The notes under the pieces were generated by a model. It was not told the DNA's origin. It saw only the letters and a list, made by a program, of their open reading frames with translations, and did not search any database. This document shows, in pieces, positions 28,448-38,170 of a stretch of 64,000 nucleotides of DNA. Source of the stretch: Paraglaciecola sp. 20A4. Lineage in GTDB: Bacteria > Pseudomonadota > Gammaproteobacteria > Enterobacterales > Alteromonadaceae. Both the position numbers and the translations under genes were made by a program. The stretch is from NCBI RefSeq assembly GCF_011378905.1, contig NZ_WTPY01000012.1, forward strand, positions 57,115 through 121,114, given 5' to 3'. Numbering within the stretch: the first letter of the stretch is position 1; each line of letters opens with the position of its first letter.

Positions 28448-29914
28448 GTGGATACAACAAACAACAGTGATCTGACAGACTCGGCCAGTAGCACCATTAT
28501 AGAAACAGCTGATACTGTGCTTAAAAGCAACAAAGTCGTGTTAGAAAATACCAGTCAAACCCTGATGCAAACACTACAGCATTATGCTGATGTGGCGCAG
28601 CAACATATCTTTATGACCGACACGTACATACAGCTTGGCTTAATAGGGTGTATATATTTATTGGCGTTTTGGTTAGGCACGAAGTTACGACGGGCATCCA
28701 AACTGGTTGATAACCAACCGAACATAAAAGATCACCCCATACGGCGAATTACCTACCGCATTGATAAGATGATATTTCCGTTAATTGCTATTGTTTTGCT
28801 TAAAATTGTCACTGAATTTAGTTTGAGTGTGATTGGGGCTAATTGGATCTTAGATTTAGCCCTGACAATTGCGGTACTGCTGTTTGTAAATTCTGTGATT
28901 AACGCTTGTGTTTCGCACCCCATACTTGCTGGCTTGTTGAAATGGATGATGTTGCCACTGTTGTTTCTTCATATGGTGGGTTGGTTGCGCGGGATTATTG
29001 AAGTTTTGCAAGGTGTGAGTGTGAGTCTGGGGAATATTGAAATCTCTGCTTACGGGCTGGCGCGAGTATTGATTTTTGGTACGTTACTCTTTTGGATCGG
29101 TCGAGCTTCGAATACGGTAGGCCAAGATATTATTCGTAAACAAGAATCCTTAGACATCCGCACGCGAGAAGTATTTGCTAAGCTTTTTGAAGTGGCCTTA
29201 GTCTGTGTTATTGCGCTGTTATTACTAAATGTAATGGGCATAAACCTAACCGCGCTAGCGGTATTTGGTGGAGCTGTGGGAGTTGGCTTAGGTTTTGGCT
29301 TACAGTCGATAGCATCGAACTTTATATCAGGGATTATTATCTTACTCGATCGCTCGGTTACGATAGGCGATTACATCGAGATGGAAGAAGGTCAAAAGGG
29401 CTTCGTGCGGCATTTTAAAATGCGCTACACCACTCTTGAAACCTACGATGGTAAAGACATTATGGTGCCCAATGAAAAATTCATTTCAAGCACCTTTGTT
29501 AATTGGTCTCATAAAAACACAAAACAGCGTTATCGAGTCGATTTTTCAGTCGCTTATCAAACGGATATTCGCGCTATGGTTGAGATCATTAAAGAGGTCG
29601 TTGGCACCCATCCACAAATACTCAGTGGTGAAGACTATCCCATTGAGGAGCGTCCAGATTGTGAAATTGATAGCTTTGGGGATTCAGGGGTCAATGTGTT
29701 CGTAGAATTCTGGATGGAAGGTATCGACGATGGTAAAAACCGCGTAGGTGGTGACTTAATGCTGATGATATTCGAAACCTTACGAGAACATAATATTTCG
29801 ATTCCATTCCCTCAGCGTGAAGTCAGAGTGCTTAACGCCGAGCAGTACACAGTGGCAAAGACAACTGACGGCAATGCTACCCATGTTGTCGATGAGGCAG
29901 CAAAACAGCGCTAG
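28448..29914 (+). CDS. MscS-type mechanosensitive channel
   Basis: Inner-membrane tension-gated channel of 488 residues, longer than E. coli MscS (286). About five helices lie in the first 270 residues. The pore helix is ALAVFGGAVGVGLGFGLQSI, rich in glycine and alanine, then NFISGIIILLDRSVTIGDYI leads into the beta domain, and the alpha/beta cytosolic domain ends with PFPQREVRVL. GTG start with AGAGAA upstream. Convergent with aceK, with a single-base gap. Confidence 0.94.
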   Translation: MDTTNNSDLTDSASSTIIETADTVLKSNKVVLENTSQTLMQTLQHYADVAQQHIFMTDTYIQLGLIGCIYLLAFWLGTKLRRASKLVDNQPNIKDHPIRRITYRIDKMIFPLIAIVLLKIVTEFSLSVIGANWILDLALTIAVLLFVNSVINACVSHPILAGLLKWMMLPLLFLHMVGWLRGIIEVLQGVSVSLGNIEISAYGLARVLIFGTLLFWIGRASNTVGQDIIRKQESLDIRTREVFAKLFEVALVCVIALLLLNVMGINLTALAVFGGAVGVGLGFGLQSIASNFISGIIILLDRSVTIGDYIEMEEGQKGFVRHFKMRYTTLETYDGKDIMVPNEKFISSTFVNWSHKNTKQRYRVDFSVAYQTDIRAMVEIIKEVVGTHPQILSGEDYPIEERPDCEIDSFGDSGVNVFVEFWMEGIDDGKNRVGGDLMLMIFETLREHNISIPFPQREVRVLNAEQYTVAKTTDGNATHVVDEAAKQR

Positions 29915-31648
29915 TTAATTCACAAAACGTTTGCTTTGATCGTAAGGGATAAATTCAGGTACATCGCCTTTTAGGGATTGTGCCTGCATATCCTTCCAAA
30001 ATTCGGCGGTCATTATTTCTCCATGCAGGGCTTTGAGTTCTTGTTTTAAGCGCTTCTTGCCAACGATGAAATGCTCAAATTGCTCTGGAAATACGTCAGT
30101 TGGTCCAACCGATAATGTATCGATTGCGTAAGGGTCATCAGATTTGGGTAAACGTCTAAACTCCCGATCCTTTAAATAACAGATTTCATCGTAATCATAA
30201 AATATCACTCGCCCACCTCGGGTAATCCCGAAGTTTTTGTGCAGCATGTCGCCAGCAAAGATATGCGCGGCGGCGATTTGCTTAATGCACAAGCCTAAGT
30301 CATTGAGCGCATTGGTAATAAGTTTAGGGTCGGTTTGCTGTTCTAGGTAGATATTCAGCGGTGTCATTTTACGCTCAATATATAAGTGCTTAATGATTAC
30401 TTCATTTTCAGTTAACTCGATACTACTAGCGCATGTTTCGAGCAATTCATCAACAAGCGCTTGTTCTACTCGGTGTCGCGGCAGTCGAAAACTAACGTAT
30501 TCATGGGTGTCGGCCATACGTCCCACGCGGTCGGTCATTTTAACCATCCGATAACAGTCTTTTACATGTTGACGAGTGATTTTTTTACTTTCAGGAAACT
30601 CATCTTTAATAATTTTAAATACCACGCCGTAAGAGGGCAAATGGAACACAGCCATAACGAGCCCGCGTATACCTGGCGCAATAGTAAATTGATCTTCTGA
30701 ATCATCTAAATGTTGTAAAAAATTACGATAAAATACAGTTTTTCCGTGCTTGTAGAGTCCTAATGCTATGTATAACTCGAATTTTTTCTTATGGGGTAAT
30801 AGTTCGTGTAAAAAAGCCACTACCTCCGCTGGATGCTGAGTATCAGCCATAAAATATGAGCGAGCAAAGCTGAAGATAACACTTAAGTCTTGGCGGTCTG
30901 TTAATAAAGCCTCAACCACTATTTTGTGGGAGTCCTGGCTGTCAGCAGATTCATCATTAGACAGAGGGATAACAAAAGGCAGCGTTTCATCTGGCATACA
31001 GATGCGACCAATTAAATATGCGGATTTACTGCGATAAAATACTGATTTAAGCATCTCCACTGTGTGTACGCTTGCTAACTGGTCGGTATTTAAACGGCTA
31101 CGCAAGGCGTCCTCTAAATGATCGAGATCTCGTTGCATATCCTGAAAATTAATCTCAAATTTATATTGTGAAAAAATATCGATTAGCATCTGACCCACAG
31201 TGCCAGATGTATCAAAGCTATGTACCACCAAATGGCGCTGCAGCCCCGCCAAATAGCAGCGAGTGGGCAGAATAAACATGATGCTATCGTTAATTTTCTG
31301 ATGCTTGAAAATACGCCCAATAACTGAGTTATAAAAGGTTTCAGCCAACTCGTATTGTGGATGATCGCTCAGCAGTTTTTGAAAACGACTTTTCAATGTT
31401 AGCCAAAATTGGTTGTTTTCTTGATGAGGAAAAACTTGTTGATAAATTTCCCCTACAGCATCCGACAAGGTGCGCTCGTAAACGGCGATACGCTCTTTCA
31501 CCGCCTTTTGTGTCTCTTGCCACTGGGCTTGCTCGAAGCGTCGTTGTGCATCACGAGTAATACGCGAATGCCATCGATAGCTTTTGTCAAACCCATGCAG
31601 AATCAAATATGCCACCTTATTCAACACCGAAGCGTGTGTGTTGTTCAC
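29915..31648 (-). CDS. aceK: Isocitrate dehydrogenase kinase/phosphatase
   Basis: Switches isocitrate dehydrogenase off and on by serine phosphorylation, steering carbon into the glyoxylate shunt. 577 residues, the usual length. Typical regions are the N-terminal regulatory part, the nucleotide-binding loop IAPGIRGLVMAVFHLPSYG, FKIIKDEFP, and the kinase catalytic region GDMLHKNFGITRGGRVIFYDYDEI (read in two parts here). GTG start. Unlike in enterobacteria, aceA and aceB are not adjacent. Confidence 0.97.
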   Translation of the reverse strand: MNNTHASVLNKVAYLILHGFDKSYRWHSRITRDAQRRFEQAQWQETQKAVKERIAVYERTLSDAVGEIYQQVFPHQENNQFWLTLKSRFQKLLSDHPQYELAETFYNSVIGRIFKHQKINDSIMFILPTRCYLAGLQRHLVVHSFDTSGTVGQMLIDIFSQYKFEINFQDMQRDLDHLEDALRSRLNTDQLASVHTVEMLKSVFYRSKSAYLIGRICMPDETLPFVIPLSNDESADSQDSHKIVVEALLTDRQDLSVIFSFARSYFMADTQHPAEVVAFLHELLPHKKKFELYIALGLYKHGKTVFYRNFLQHLDDSEDQFTIAPGIRGLVMAVFHLPSYGVVFKIIKDEFPESKKITRQHVKDCYRMVKMTDRVGRMADTHEYVSFRLPRHRVEQALVDELLETCASSIELTENEVIIKHLYIERKMTPLNIYLEQQTDPKLITNALNDLGLCIKQIAAAHIFAGDMLHKNFGITRGGRVIFYDYDEICYLKDREFRRLPKSDDPYAIDTLSVGPTDVFPEQFEHFIVGKKRLKQELKALHGEIMTAEFWKDMQAQSLKGDVPEFIPYDQSKRFVN

Positions 31649-31990
31649 TTAAAACTCACTTATGCGCTAACCATCAATTGACTACCAATAACAAAAAATT
31701 TTATAAGTTGCCATCACCAGATGTATTAGGTGTTTATAAGCTACCTACTAAGGCGAAGTTTATTCCCGTTAATTAATACCCGCTCTTGTTTAACACTTGG
31801 CGAAGAGAGCGCGATATTGCTAACGTTTAGGCATAACAGAATATCGATTACATCTTCAATACCGATGAAAAGGGTGGCTCCTGCGCTTAACCGAAATTGG
31901 AATAATGTACGCTTGGCAAAACAATTAATGAAGTGAGCATATTTTTACATTACACTTCGCGGCTTTATTTTTGCTTAATGAACGGCGTAT
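31649..31990. other. Intergenic region between aceK and yegD
   Basis: 342 bases between divergent genes; it must carry both promoters. A spurious short open frame spans much of it, without a ribosome-binding site or family features. Nothing else recognised. Confidence 0.4.
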
Positions 31991-33520
31991 ATGGCAGCAA
32001 TAGGTATAGATTACGGGACGTCAAACTCGGAGGTTTCCTACTTTGATGGTCAGCAGCACCACTTTATCAAACTCGATCCTAATGTTGACGGGGCGAATAA
32101 GATCCGCTCATCCGTTTTTATTTATTATGAACATGAGTTGCCTACGCCTCCTGTCTCGATGATTGAAGCGAAAGTTGCGCAAATAAAACGTGCAATTTCA
32201 GAGCAGATAGATAAAGCCAAAGAAGGCTATTATGAAGCTCAAGATGCTAGAGAACAGCAACGTTACAGTAATCAAATTGACGATTTACGTGCGGAATTTC
32301 ATAACCTTCCTGATTTACAACGTCGTGCGATTGAGCTTTTGTTAAAAGACATGACCGTACAAGATTTGCCGTTAAAGCAGTTGGTGGAAACAGGGCAATT
32401 CGCGTTTGGTGAAGAGGGTTTTAAACGATATTTAACTACCCCTGATAAAGGTCGGCTTATTTATTCGCCAAAGAACTTTTTAGGAGCCAGTTTAGTAGCG
32501 GGTCAGCAACAAGCATTTGTGGGGCTAATAGCCAAGCAATTGGAATTCTTTCGTTTAAGCGCCGAACAACAACTCAACAAGCCGGTCGATACCGCTGTGA
32601 TTGGCCGCCCAGTAAAATTTCATGGTACAAGAGGGCAAGAAGGTAATAATCAAGCGATTGATATTATGACCCAAGCGGCGAAGCTAGCCGGGTTTACCCA
32701 TGTTGAGTTTCTAGAAGAGCCAATAGCTGCGGCTTACAAAATTGAACGTACCCTTGATCAACATACCAATGTTTTAGTCGCCGATATTGGTGGTGGCACC
32801 ACAGATATTTGTTGTATTAAACTATCGCCAGAAAAGCAAGCCAACCATAATCGTCAGCAAGATGTACTGTCGGTGACGGGTGCCCGTCTAGGCGGTATGG
32901 AATGTGATAAGAACCTTATTATTAAAAGCATCGCACCCACTATGGGACGCGGTATGTTAATGCGTAACGGGTTGCCGGTACCGCCAACATTTTTTTCTGA
33001 CATGTGTGCGGTTGATGATATACCAAAACTCAATCAATTTTTCTCAGAAGAGTACTGGTTAGATATTGTTCAAACCAAGTCTGATGTAAAAGAGCCTAAG
33101 TTACTGGCGCGATTGTTAACCGTTCAAGAAGAGAAATTATCTGCCAGATTAGTTAACTCGGCGCGTCTGGCAAAAGAAATGCTTTCCTCGAAAGATACCA
33201 TCACCTTGCCTTTGCATTATATAGAGCCGGATTACGATGTAGATATCACCATTGAAGAGCTTAGTAGCTCGATGCAATCGTGGATGAAAAAAGTAAAAGC
33301 GTTGGTGACCGAATGCTTACGCAACAGTATTGAACCACCTGAAATGTTATTTATTACAGGCGGTATGAGTTTGTCGCCAATTGTTAAAAAAGAACTAGAA
33401 GACGTTATGTTACCTCACTTACCAGTGATGCAGGGCGATGCGTTTAATTCTGTCTGCGAGGGCTTGGGTATTCAAGCATCGTTGTTAGCCCAGCGCGTTG
33501 CTGAAGCTGCTAGCAAATAA
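31991..33520 (+). CDS. yegD: Hsp70-family ATPase, YegD type
   Basis: An actin/Hsp70-fold ATPase of 509 residues without the Hsp70 substrate-binding domain. The phosphate-1 loop is IGIDYGTSNSEVSYF, and phosphate-2 is VADIGGGTTDICCIK. FLEEPIAAAYKIE and the late FITGGMSLSPIVKKELE adenosine motif follow. A charged helical insertion (about residues 55-130, QIKRAISEQIDKAKEGYYEA and on) makes it longer than E. coli YegD. Function of the family is not established; a chaperone role is inferred. Confidence 0.9.
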   Translation: MAAIGIDYGTSNSEVSYFDGQQHHFIKLDPNVDGANKIRSSVFIYYEHELPTPPVSMIEAKVAQIKRAISEQIDKAKEGYYEAQDAREQQRYSNQIDDLRAEFHNLPDLQRRAIELLLKDMTVQDLPLKQLVETGQFAFGEEGFKRYLTTPDKGRLIYSPKNFLGASLVAGQQQAFVGLIAKQLEFFRLSAEQQLNKPVDTAVIGRPVKFHGTRGQEGNNQAIDIMTQAAKLAGFTHVEFLEEPIAAAYKIERTLDQHTNVLVADIGGGTTDICCIKLSPEKQANHNRQQDVLSVTGARLGGMECDKNLIIKSIAPTMGRGMLMRNGLPVPPTFFSDMCAVDDIPKLNQFFSEEYWLDIVQTKSDVKEPKLLARLLTVQEEKLSARLVNSARLAKEMLSSKDTITLPLHYIEPDYDVDITIEELSSSMQSWMKKVKALVTECLRNSIEPPEMLFITGGMSLSPIVKKELEDVMLPHLPVMQGDAFNSVCEGLGIQASLLAQRVAEAASK

Positions 33521-33636
33521 AATAGTTAGCTATTTTAAGGGGAAGTGATTCAAGCGATTGAGCATTATATTACTGATATATGCTCAGTGTCGTTGCACTT
33601 CGGGTACGGAAATTCGTAAATTTACTTTTGGTTATT

Positions 33637-34143
33637 ATGCAGCTTATTGAAATTAATAAAACCCGTTATAGACGCCACCTAAACTTTGTAATAGTAGGCT
33701 GTATAGTAGGCTTAGCAGTCGGGAGTTTAGGGATTTCACAAGGATTGATTGCATTATTTCCCGATGACAGTGGTAGCCATTTTCATTGGAATTTGCTCGG
33801 CGTGGTAGTCACAAGTCTAACGATTGGCTGGTTACTCCATAAATATCGAACTCACGATTTTATGAGCGAAGTCGTCTACGTTTGGGATCTGAAGCAAGCA
33901 CTTAATAAAATAAACCGCAAAATGCGTAAACTTAAAGCCGCCGCTGAACAAGGTAACGCTAATGCGTTAATTGCTCTGCAGTACAGTTATGCTGGCTCAC
34001 GTTTATTATGGCAGTTGGACGACAACACTATCATTATGGATGATTTGGCAATTGAACAAGCCAAGCTTGACGTGCTTGCTGCAAAATATAATTTAACCTT
34101 AGACCCTAATGACTACCACGAAAGTGTTTTGAAGCAATTTTAA
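33637..34143 (+). CDS. DUF3087 membrane protein
   Basis: A 168-residue protein with two N-terminal helices (FVIVGCIVGLAVGSLGISQG and LLGVVVTSLTIGWLL) and a helical cytosolic tail (VYVWDLKQALNKINRKMRKL; ANALIALQYSYAGSRLLWQL). The layout and motifs fit DUF3087 of gammaproteobacteria. Start set at the ATG before QLIEINKTRYRRH; an upstream in-frame start would add 19 residues. Function unknown. Confidence 0.75.
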   Translation: MQLIEINKTRYRRHLNFVIVGCIVGLAVGSLGISQGLIALFPDDSGSHFHWNLLGVVVTSLTIGWLLHKYRTHDFMSEVVYVWDLKQALNKINRKMRKLKAAAEQGNANALIALQYSYAGSRLLWQLDDNTIIMDDLAIEQAKLDVLAAKYNLTLDPNDYHESVLKQF

Positions 34144-34336
34144 AGCAGGTAGTAGCCTTTATTCCAGTAGGTAACAGATTCAATTTATCTTTAATAATTG
34201 GCACGAACGTATATTGACTAGCATAATGTTTTAGCAGCTGATTAACGTTATTTTATTCTTACAGCTCGGCCTTTTTATATTGTGCATACGTTAGTGATAT
34301 GGTGAAAACAGCCTATTTGGACGACACGGGTGGGCG

Positions 34337-34364
34337 TTGCTAAGGCCGTTAACGGTAAAATAAT
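34337..34364 (+). promoter_or_regulatory. Candidate promoter of the thr operon
   Basis: TTGCTA (34337-34342) and AATAAT (34359-34364) are spaced 16 bases apart. A second possible -35, TTGACA at 34418-34423, lies inside the met-box region but has only a poor -10 (caaatt) and would start almost at the leader ATG. Confidence 0.5.
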
Positions 34365-34403
34365 TTCCAAGTAGAATGGAAATGCATAATAAATCTCACA
34401 ACA

Positions 34404-34434
34404 AGACGTCTAGATGGTTGACATATAGACGTCT
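34404..34434. promoter_or_regulatory. Two perfect MetJ-type met boxes
   Basis: agacgtct occurs at 34404-34411 and again at 34427-34434. This self-complementary 8-mer is the consensus met box bound by MetJ with S-adenosylmethionine. The left box is followed directly by agatggtt, a weaker box, and the right is preceded by tgacatat, so each could seat a MetJ pair. They stand just before the thr leader peptide. Confidence 0.65.
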
Positions 34435-34452
34435 ATACGGCAAATTGAGCCC

Positions 34453-34521
34453 ATGAACGTAGATTCAAATATAATAACAAGCACCACCGGCATGATTATG
34501 ATTATCACCTCTTTGAGGTGA
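34453..34521 (+). CDS. thrL: thr operon leader peptide
   Basis: A 22-codon open frame, MNVDSNIITSTTGMIMIITS plus LR, with five isoleucine and four threonine codons in the first 18 codons, the control amino acids of thr attenuation. It ends in a hairpin (atcacct / aggtgat, 34504-34522) and is followed by a terminator 30 bases on, then thrA. Ribosome stalling at Ile/Thr codons should prevent the terminator from forming, as known for E. coli thrABC. Confidence 0.85.
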   Translation: MNVDSNIITSTTGMIMIITSLR

Positions 34522-34550
34522 TCGCTGGCTTGTGCATATCGAACAGACAT

Positions 34551-34580
34551 AAAGCCCGCAAATTAAAGCGGGCTTTTTTG
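34551..34580 (+). terminator. Attenuator terminator of the thr operon
   Basis: agcccgc (34553-34559) / gcgggct (34568-34574) with an 8-base loop and then six T, between the leader peptide and thrA. Confidence 0.9.
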
Positions 34581-34664
34581 TTATTAGCGCAGCAACAAAG
34601 TTAATTACTGGTTATTCCGTCGCATAAAAACGGAGTGTGAATAACCACACTAGGAGCAAAATAC

Positions 34665-37127
34665 ATGAAGGTGTTGAAGTTTGGCGGTTCGTCATTAGCA
34701 GATGCAGAGCGTTACTTACGGGTTAAAGACATTTGTTTAGATACCCATGCAACCAGCGGTGCAGCTGTTGTGTTATCAGCCCCTAAAGGTGTAACCAATG
34801 CATTATCTTTGTTATGCGAAGAAGCAAGCAGCGGTAAGGATTACGGCGAGTTATTCGCAAAACTGAACATGGTGCTCTTCGGTATTTTAGATGATTTAAA
34901 AACTACCTTGCCTGATTTCGAAGATGCTGGTCTCGCAAAATATATTCAAAGTGTATTGAATGAATTGAATCAACACCTCGAAGGTTTCGCCTTGTTACGT
35001 TGTGCACCAGATTCAGTGGTCGCTAGGATCTTAAGCATTGGGGAATACCTAAGCGTTAACATCTTCAGTCAAATTTTGACGACTCTTGGTACAAAAAATC
35101 AAATTATTGATCCTGCTGAATTAATTTTAGCTGAAGGGGATTATCTTGACAGTATCGCCGATGTGGCGGTTAGCAAAGCGCGCTTTAGTGAAGTAGACAA
35201 TTCTGGCGACGTAGTATTGATTATGCCCGGTTTTGTGGCGGTAAATGCTGACGGGGAAAAAGTCACCTTAGGTCGTAACGGCTCTGATTATTCAGCTGCC
35301 ATCTTAGCAGCTTGTATTGATGCAGAGTGTTGTGAAATTTGGACCGATGTTGACGGCGTTTATAACGCGGATCCAAACCAAGTCGATGGTGCGGTTCTGC
35401 TCGACAAGCTGACATATCAAGAAGCCATGGAGTTATCTTACTTCGGCGCGAAAGTATTGCATCCGAAAACGATTGGCCCGATTGCTCAACATCATATTCC
35501 TTGTCTTATTCGTAATACCCTTAATCCGGCTGCACCGGGTACGCTTATCAGTAATGAAGCGAGCACCAAGTGGACATCTGTAAAAGGCATTTCGCATTTG
35601 GATGATATGACCATGTTTAATGTGGCCGGTCCAGGTATGAAGGGCATGGTCGGCATGGCCAGTCGTATCTTTGAGGTGATGTCTAACGCCAATATCTCAA
35701 TTAGCTTAATCACGCAGTCGTCTTCTGAGTACAGCATTAGCTTTTGTATTCACAGTAAAGATGCGACTCGAGCTCAAGATTTGTTGGAAGACTCCTTTAC
35801 GCTTGAGTTAGCCAACAACTTACTTGACCCAATTGAAGTGCGTCATGATCTAGCTATAGTTACCTTAGTAGGCGATGGTATGCGTCATTCACAGGGATTA
35901 GCCGCTAAGTTTTTTAGTTCGCTAGCACAAGCGCGTGTTAATAACGTTGCGATTGCCCAGGGGTCATCAGAGCGTTCCATTTCAACCGTGATCGAAAGTA
36001 GCAAAGCGAAAAAAGCAGTCAAAGTCGTTCATCAGAATTTCTTTTCAAACTTGCATGCTATTGATGTTTTTTTGGTGGGTTGTGGCACAGTAGGCAAAGA
36101 ATTGCTTGGTCAAATATCACGTCAACAAGCGGTATTACTTGAACGTGGTATTAGCTTAAAAATTTACGGTATCGCCAATAGCCGAAAATTATTGTTAAAC
36201 GCTGGTGGTATTGATTTAGACGGCGATTGGTCAGCACAGCTTAACGCGAGTGAATCGTCGTTGTCGGTTGATAAGTTACAAGATTTTGTCATGCGTAATA
36301 GCTTGGTTAATCCTGTTGTGATTGATTGTACTAGCAGTTCAGTTATCGCTAAGTTGTATGTCGAGCTTATGAATGGTGGTTTCCATGTGGTTACACCAAA
36401 CAAAAAGGCCAATACGGCTTCTTACGCTTATTACCAGCAGTTACGCGAAACCGCCCAATCAACGAATCGCCAATTCTTGTATGAAACGACCGTTGGTGCT
36501 GGTCTGCCCGTTATCGATAATTTACAAAAGCTCATTTATGCAGGCGATGAACTCCAGCGTTTCGAAGGAATTTTGTCTGGATCATTATCGTTTGTATTCG
36601 GTAAGTTGGACGAAGGGTTAACCTTATCTCAAGCCACTGAGATTGCTAAAAAGAACGGATTCACTGAACCAGACCCTAGAGATGATTTAAGCGGAACCGA
36701 TGTCGCTCGCAAATTATTAATTATGGCGCGTGAAGCGGATTTAAAGCTTGAGTTAGACGATATACAGATTGAGCCTGTGTTACCGCCACATTTTGATTCT
36801 AGCGGCAGCGTAGACGAGTTTATGAATCGACTACCTGAACTTGATGCGTTGTACGCCGATAAGGTCAATGCGGCTAAAGAAGAGGGTAAAGTTCTGCGTT
36901 ATGTAGGCTCTATTAGCAAAGGTAAGTGCGTGGTGTCTATTCAGGCTGTTGGGGCAGATCATCCGTTATATGTAATTAAAGAAGGTGAAAACGCTTTAGC
37001 AATTCACAGTAACTATTATCAGCCAATTCCATATGTAATACGTGGCTATGGTGCTGGCGCGGCAGTTACCGCTGCCGGTGTGTTTGCCGATGTATTACGA
37101 ACAATGCCATGGAAGCAAGACGTGTGA
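34665..37127 (+). CDS. thrA: Bifunctional aspartokinase I / homoserine dehydrogenase I
   Basis: First and third steps from aspartate to threonine and methionine. 820 residues, as in E. coli ThrA. The aspartokinase opens with MKVLKFGGSSLAD; TLGRNGSDYSAAILA is its substrate loop. ACT domains follow at about 310-460 (threonine feedback in the family). The homoserine dehydrogenase begins with FLVGCGTVGKELL (about 470), and contains VTPNKKANTASY and GILSGSLSFVFGKLDEG. First structural gene after the attenuator; overlaps thrB. Confidence 0.98.
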   Translation: MKVLKFGGSSLADAERYLRVKDICLDTHATSGAAVVLSAPKGVTNALSLLCEEASSGKDYGELFAKLNMVLFGILDDLKTTLPDFEDAGLAKYIQSVLNELNQHLEGFALLRCAPDSVVARILSIGEYLSVNIFSQILTTLGTKNQIIDPAELILAEGDYLDSIADVAVSKARFSEVDNSGDVVLIMPGFVAVNADGEKVTLGRNGSDYSAAILAACIDAECCEIWTDVDGVYNADPNQVDGAVLLDKLTYQEAMELSYFGAKVLHPKTIGPIAQHHIPCLIRNTLNPAAPGTLISNEASTKWTSVKGISHLDDMTMFNVAGPGMKGMVGMASRIFEVMSNANISISLITQSSSEYSISFCIHSKDATRAQDLLEDSFTLELANNLLDPIEVRHDLAIVTLVGDGMRHSQGLAAKFFSSLAQARVNNVAIAQGSSERSISTVIESSKAKKAVKVVHQNFFSNLHAIDVFLVGCGTVGKELLGQISRQQAVLLERGISLKIYGIANSRKLLLNAGGIDLDGDWSAQLNASESSLSVDKLQDFVMRNSLVNPVVIDCTSSSVIAKLYVELMNGGFHVVTPNKKANTASYAYYQQLRETAQSTNRQFLYETTVGAGLPVIDNLQKLIYAGDELQRFEGILSGSLSFVFGKLDEGLTLSQATEIAKKNGFTEPDPRDDLSGTDVARKLLIMAREADLKLELDDIQIEPVLPPHFDSSGSVDEFMNRLPELDALYADKVNAAKEEGKVLRYVGSISKGKCVVSIQAVGADHPLYVIKEGENALAIHSNYYQPIPYVIRGYGAGAAVTAAGVFADVLRTMPWKQDV

Positions 37128-38122
37128 TGAGTGATTTAGACGACATGAAAGGCAAAGTCTTGCGTGCTTTTGCTCCTGCATCAACAGGCAACGTTAGCTT
37201 AGGTTTCGACATACTCGGCGCCGCTTTAAAACCGATTGACGGCACAGTGTTAGGCGATGAAGTTGATCTTGAATTAGCCAGCGAATTTAGCCTTGAAGTC
37301 AAAGGCGCATTTGCGCATAAACTGCCCGCAGATCACGATACTAATATCGTCACTTGCTGTTATCGACACTTCGTGAGCGTGTTAAGTGACAAAGGCGTAA
37401 ATCTGCCTGCGGTAAAAATGACCTTACATAAGCATTTGCCTATCGGCAGCGGTTTAGGGTCAAGTGCCGCATCTGTTGTAGCAGCGCTACATGGCTTAAA
37501 TGAGTTTTATGGCCGGGTATTGGGCGAAGTACCTTTTAATCAACATCAGTTACTATTGATTATGGGCGAGTTAGAAGGTCAGATCAGCGGCAGCGTACAT
37601 TATGATAATGTAGCCCCTTGTTACTTAGGCGGTTTGACGTTAATGGCTGAGCAAGGCGATACGTTAGCGCTGCAATTACCAACATTCAAACATTGGTATT
37701 GGGTTGCCTGTTATTCAGGTATCAGCGTATCGACTGCTGCTGCGCGGGATATATTGCCGAAACAAGTACCAATGGCTAATACCTTAAAGTTTGGTCGTCA
37801 GTTAGCGGTATTTGTTGATGCGCTATATCGCCAAGATGAAAAACTAGCGGTGAGCATGATGACCGATGTTATCGCTGAACCTTACCGTAAATCACTATTG
37901 CCATATTTTGATGAGTCTCGTCAATTTGCTATGCAAAATGGTGCACTGGCCTTTGGTATTTCTGGCTCCGGCCCAACGGTTTTCGCCGTATGCGACGACC
38001 TAACGCAAGCACAAACGATCAGTACCTGGTTAACAGAAAATTACATTCAAAATGACACCGGCTTTAGCCACGTGTGTCAGCTGGACGAACAAGGAGCGGT
38101 GGTTACAAACGCCAACGCTTAG
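37127..38122 (+). CDS. thrB: Homoserine kinase
   Basis: Phosphorylates homoserine. GHMP-kinase family, about 331 residues, with the ATP loop LPIGSGLGSSAASVVAAL and the N-terminal APASTGNVSLGFDILG. The C-terminal FGISGSGPTVFAV is the third GHMP motif. The start at 37127 overlaps the thrA stop (TGATG), which fits translational coupling; an earlier in-frame start at 37109 is less likely. Confidence 0.96.
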   Translation: MSDLDDMKGKVLRAFAPASTGNVSLGFDILGAALKPIDGTVLGDEVDLELASEFSLEVKGAFAHKLPADHDTNIVTCCYRHFVSVLSDKGVNLPAVKMTLHKHLPIGSGLGSSAASVVAALHGLNEFYGRVLGEVPFNQHQLLLIMGELEGQISGSVHYDNVAPCYLGGLTLMAEQGDTLALQLPTFKHWYWVACYSGISVSTAAARDILPKQVPMANTLKFGRQLAVFVDALYRQDEKLAVSMMTDVIAEPYRKSLLPYFDESRQFAMQNGALAFGISGSGPTVFAVCDDLTQAQTISTWLTENYIQNDTGFSHVCQLDEQGAVVTNANA

Positions 38123-38170
38123 CATAATATTAAATTACGCTTAGTTGAATAAGCACATAAGGTAAGAAAC

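Noticed and set aside
31730..31936. 68-residue plus-strand open frame between aceK and yegD
   Set aside because: No ribosome-binding site, no family features, and it fills a divergent promoter region.
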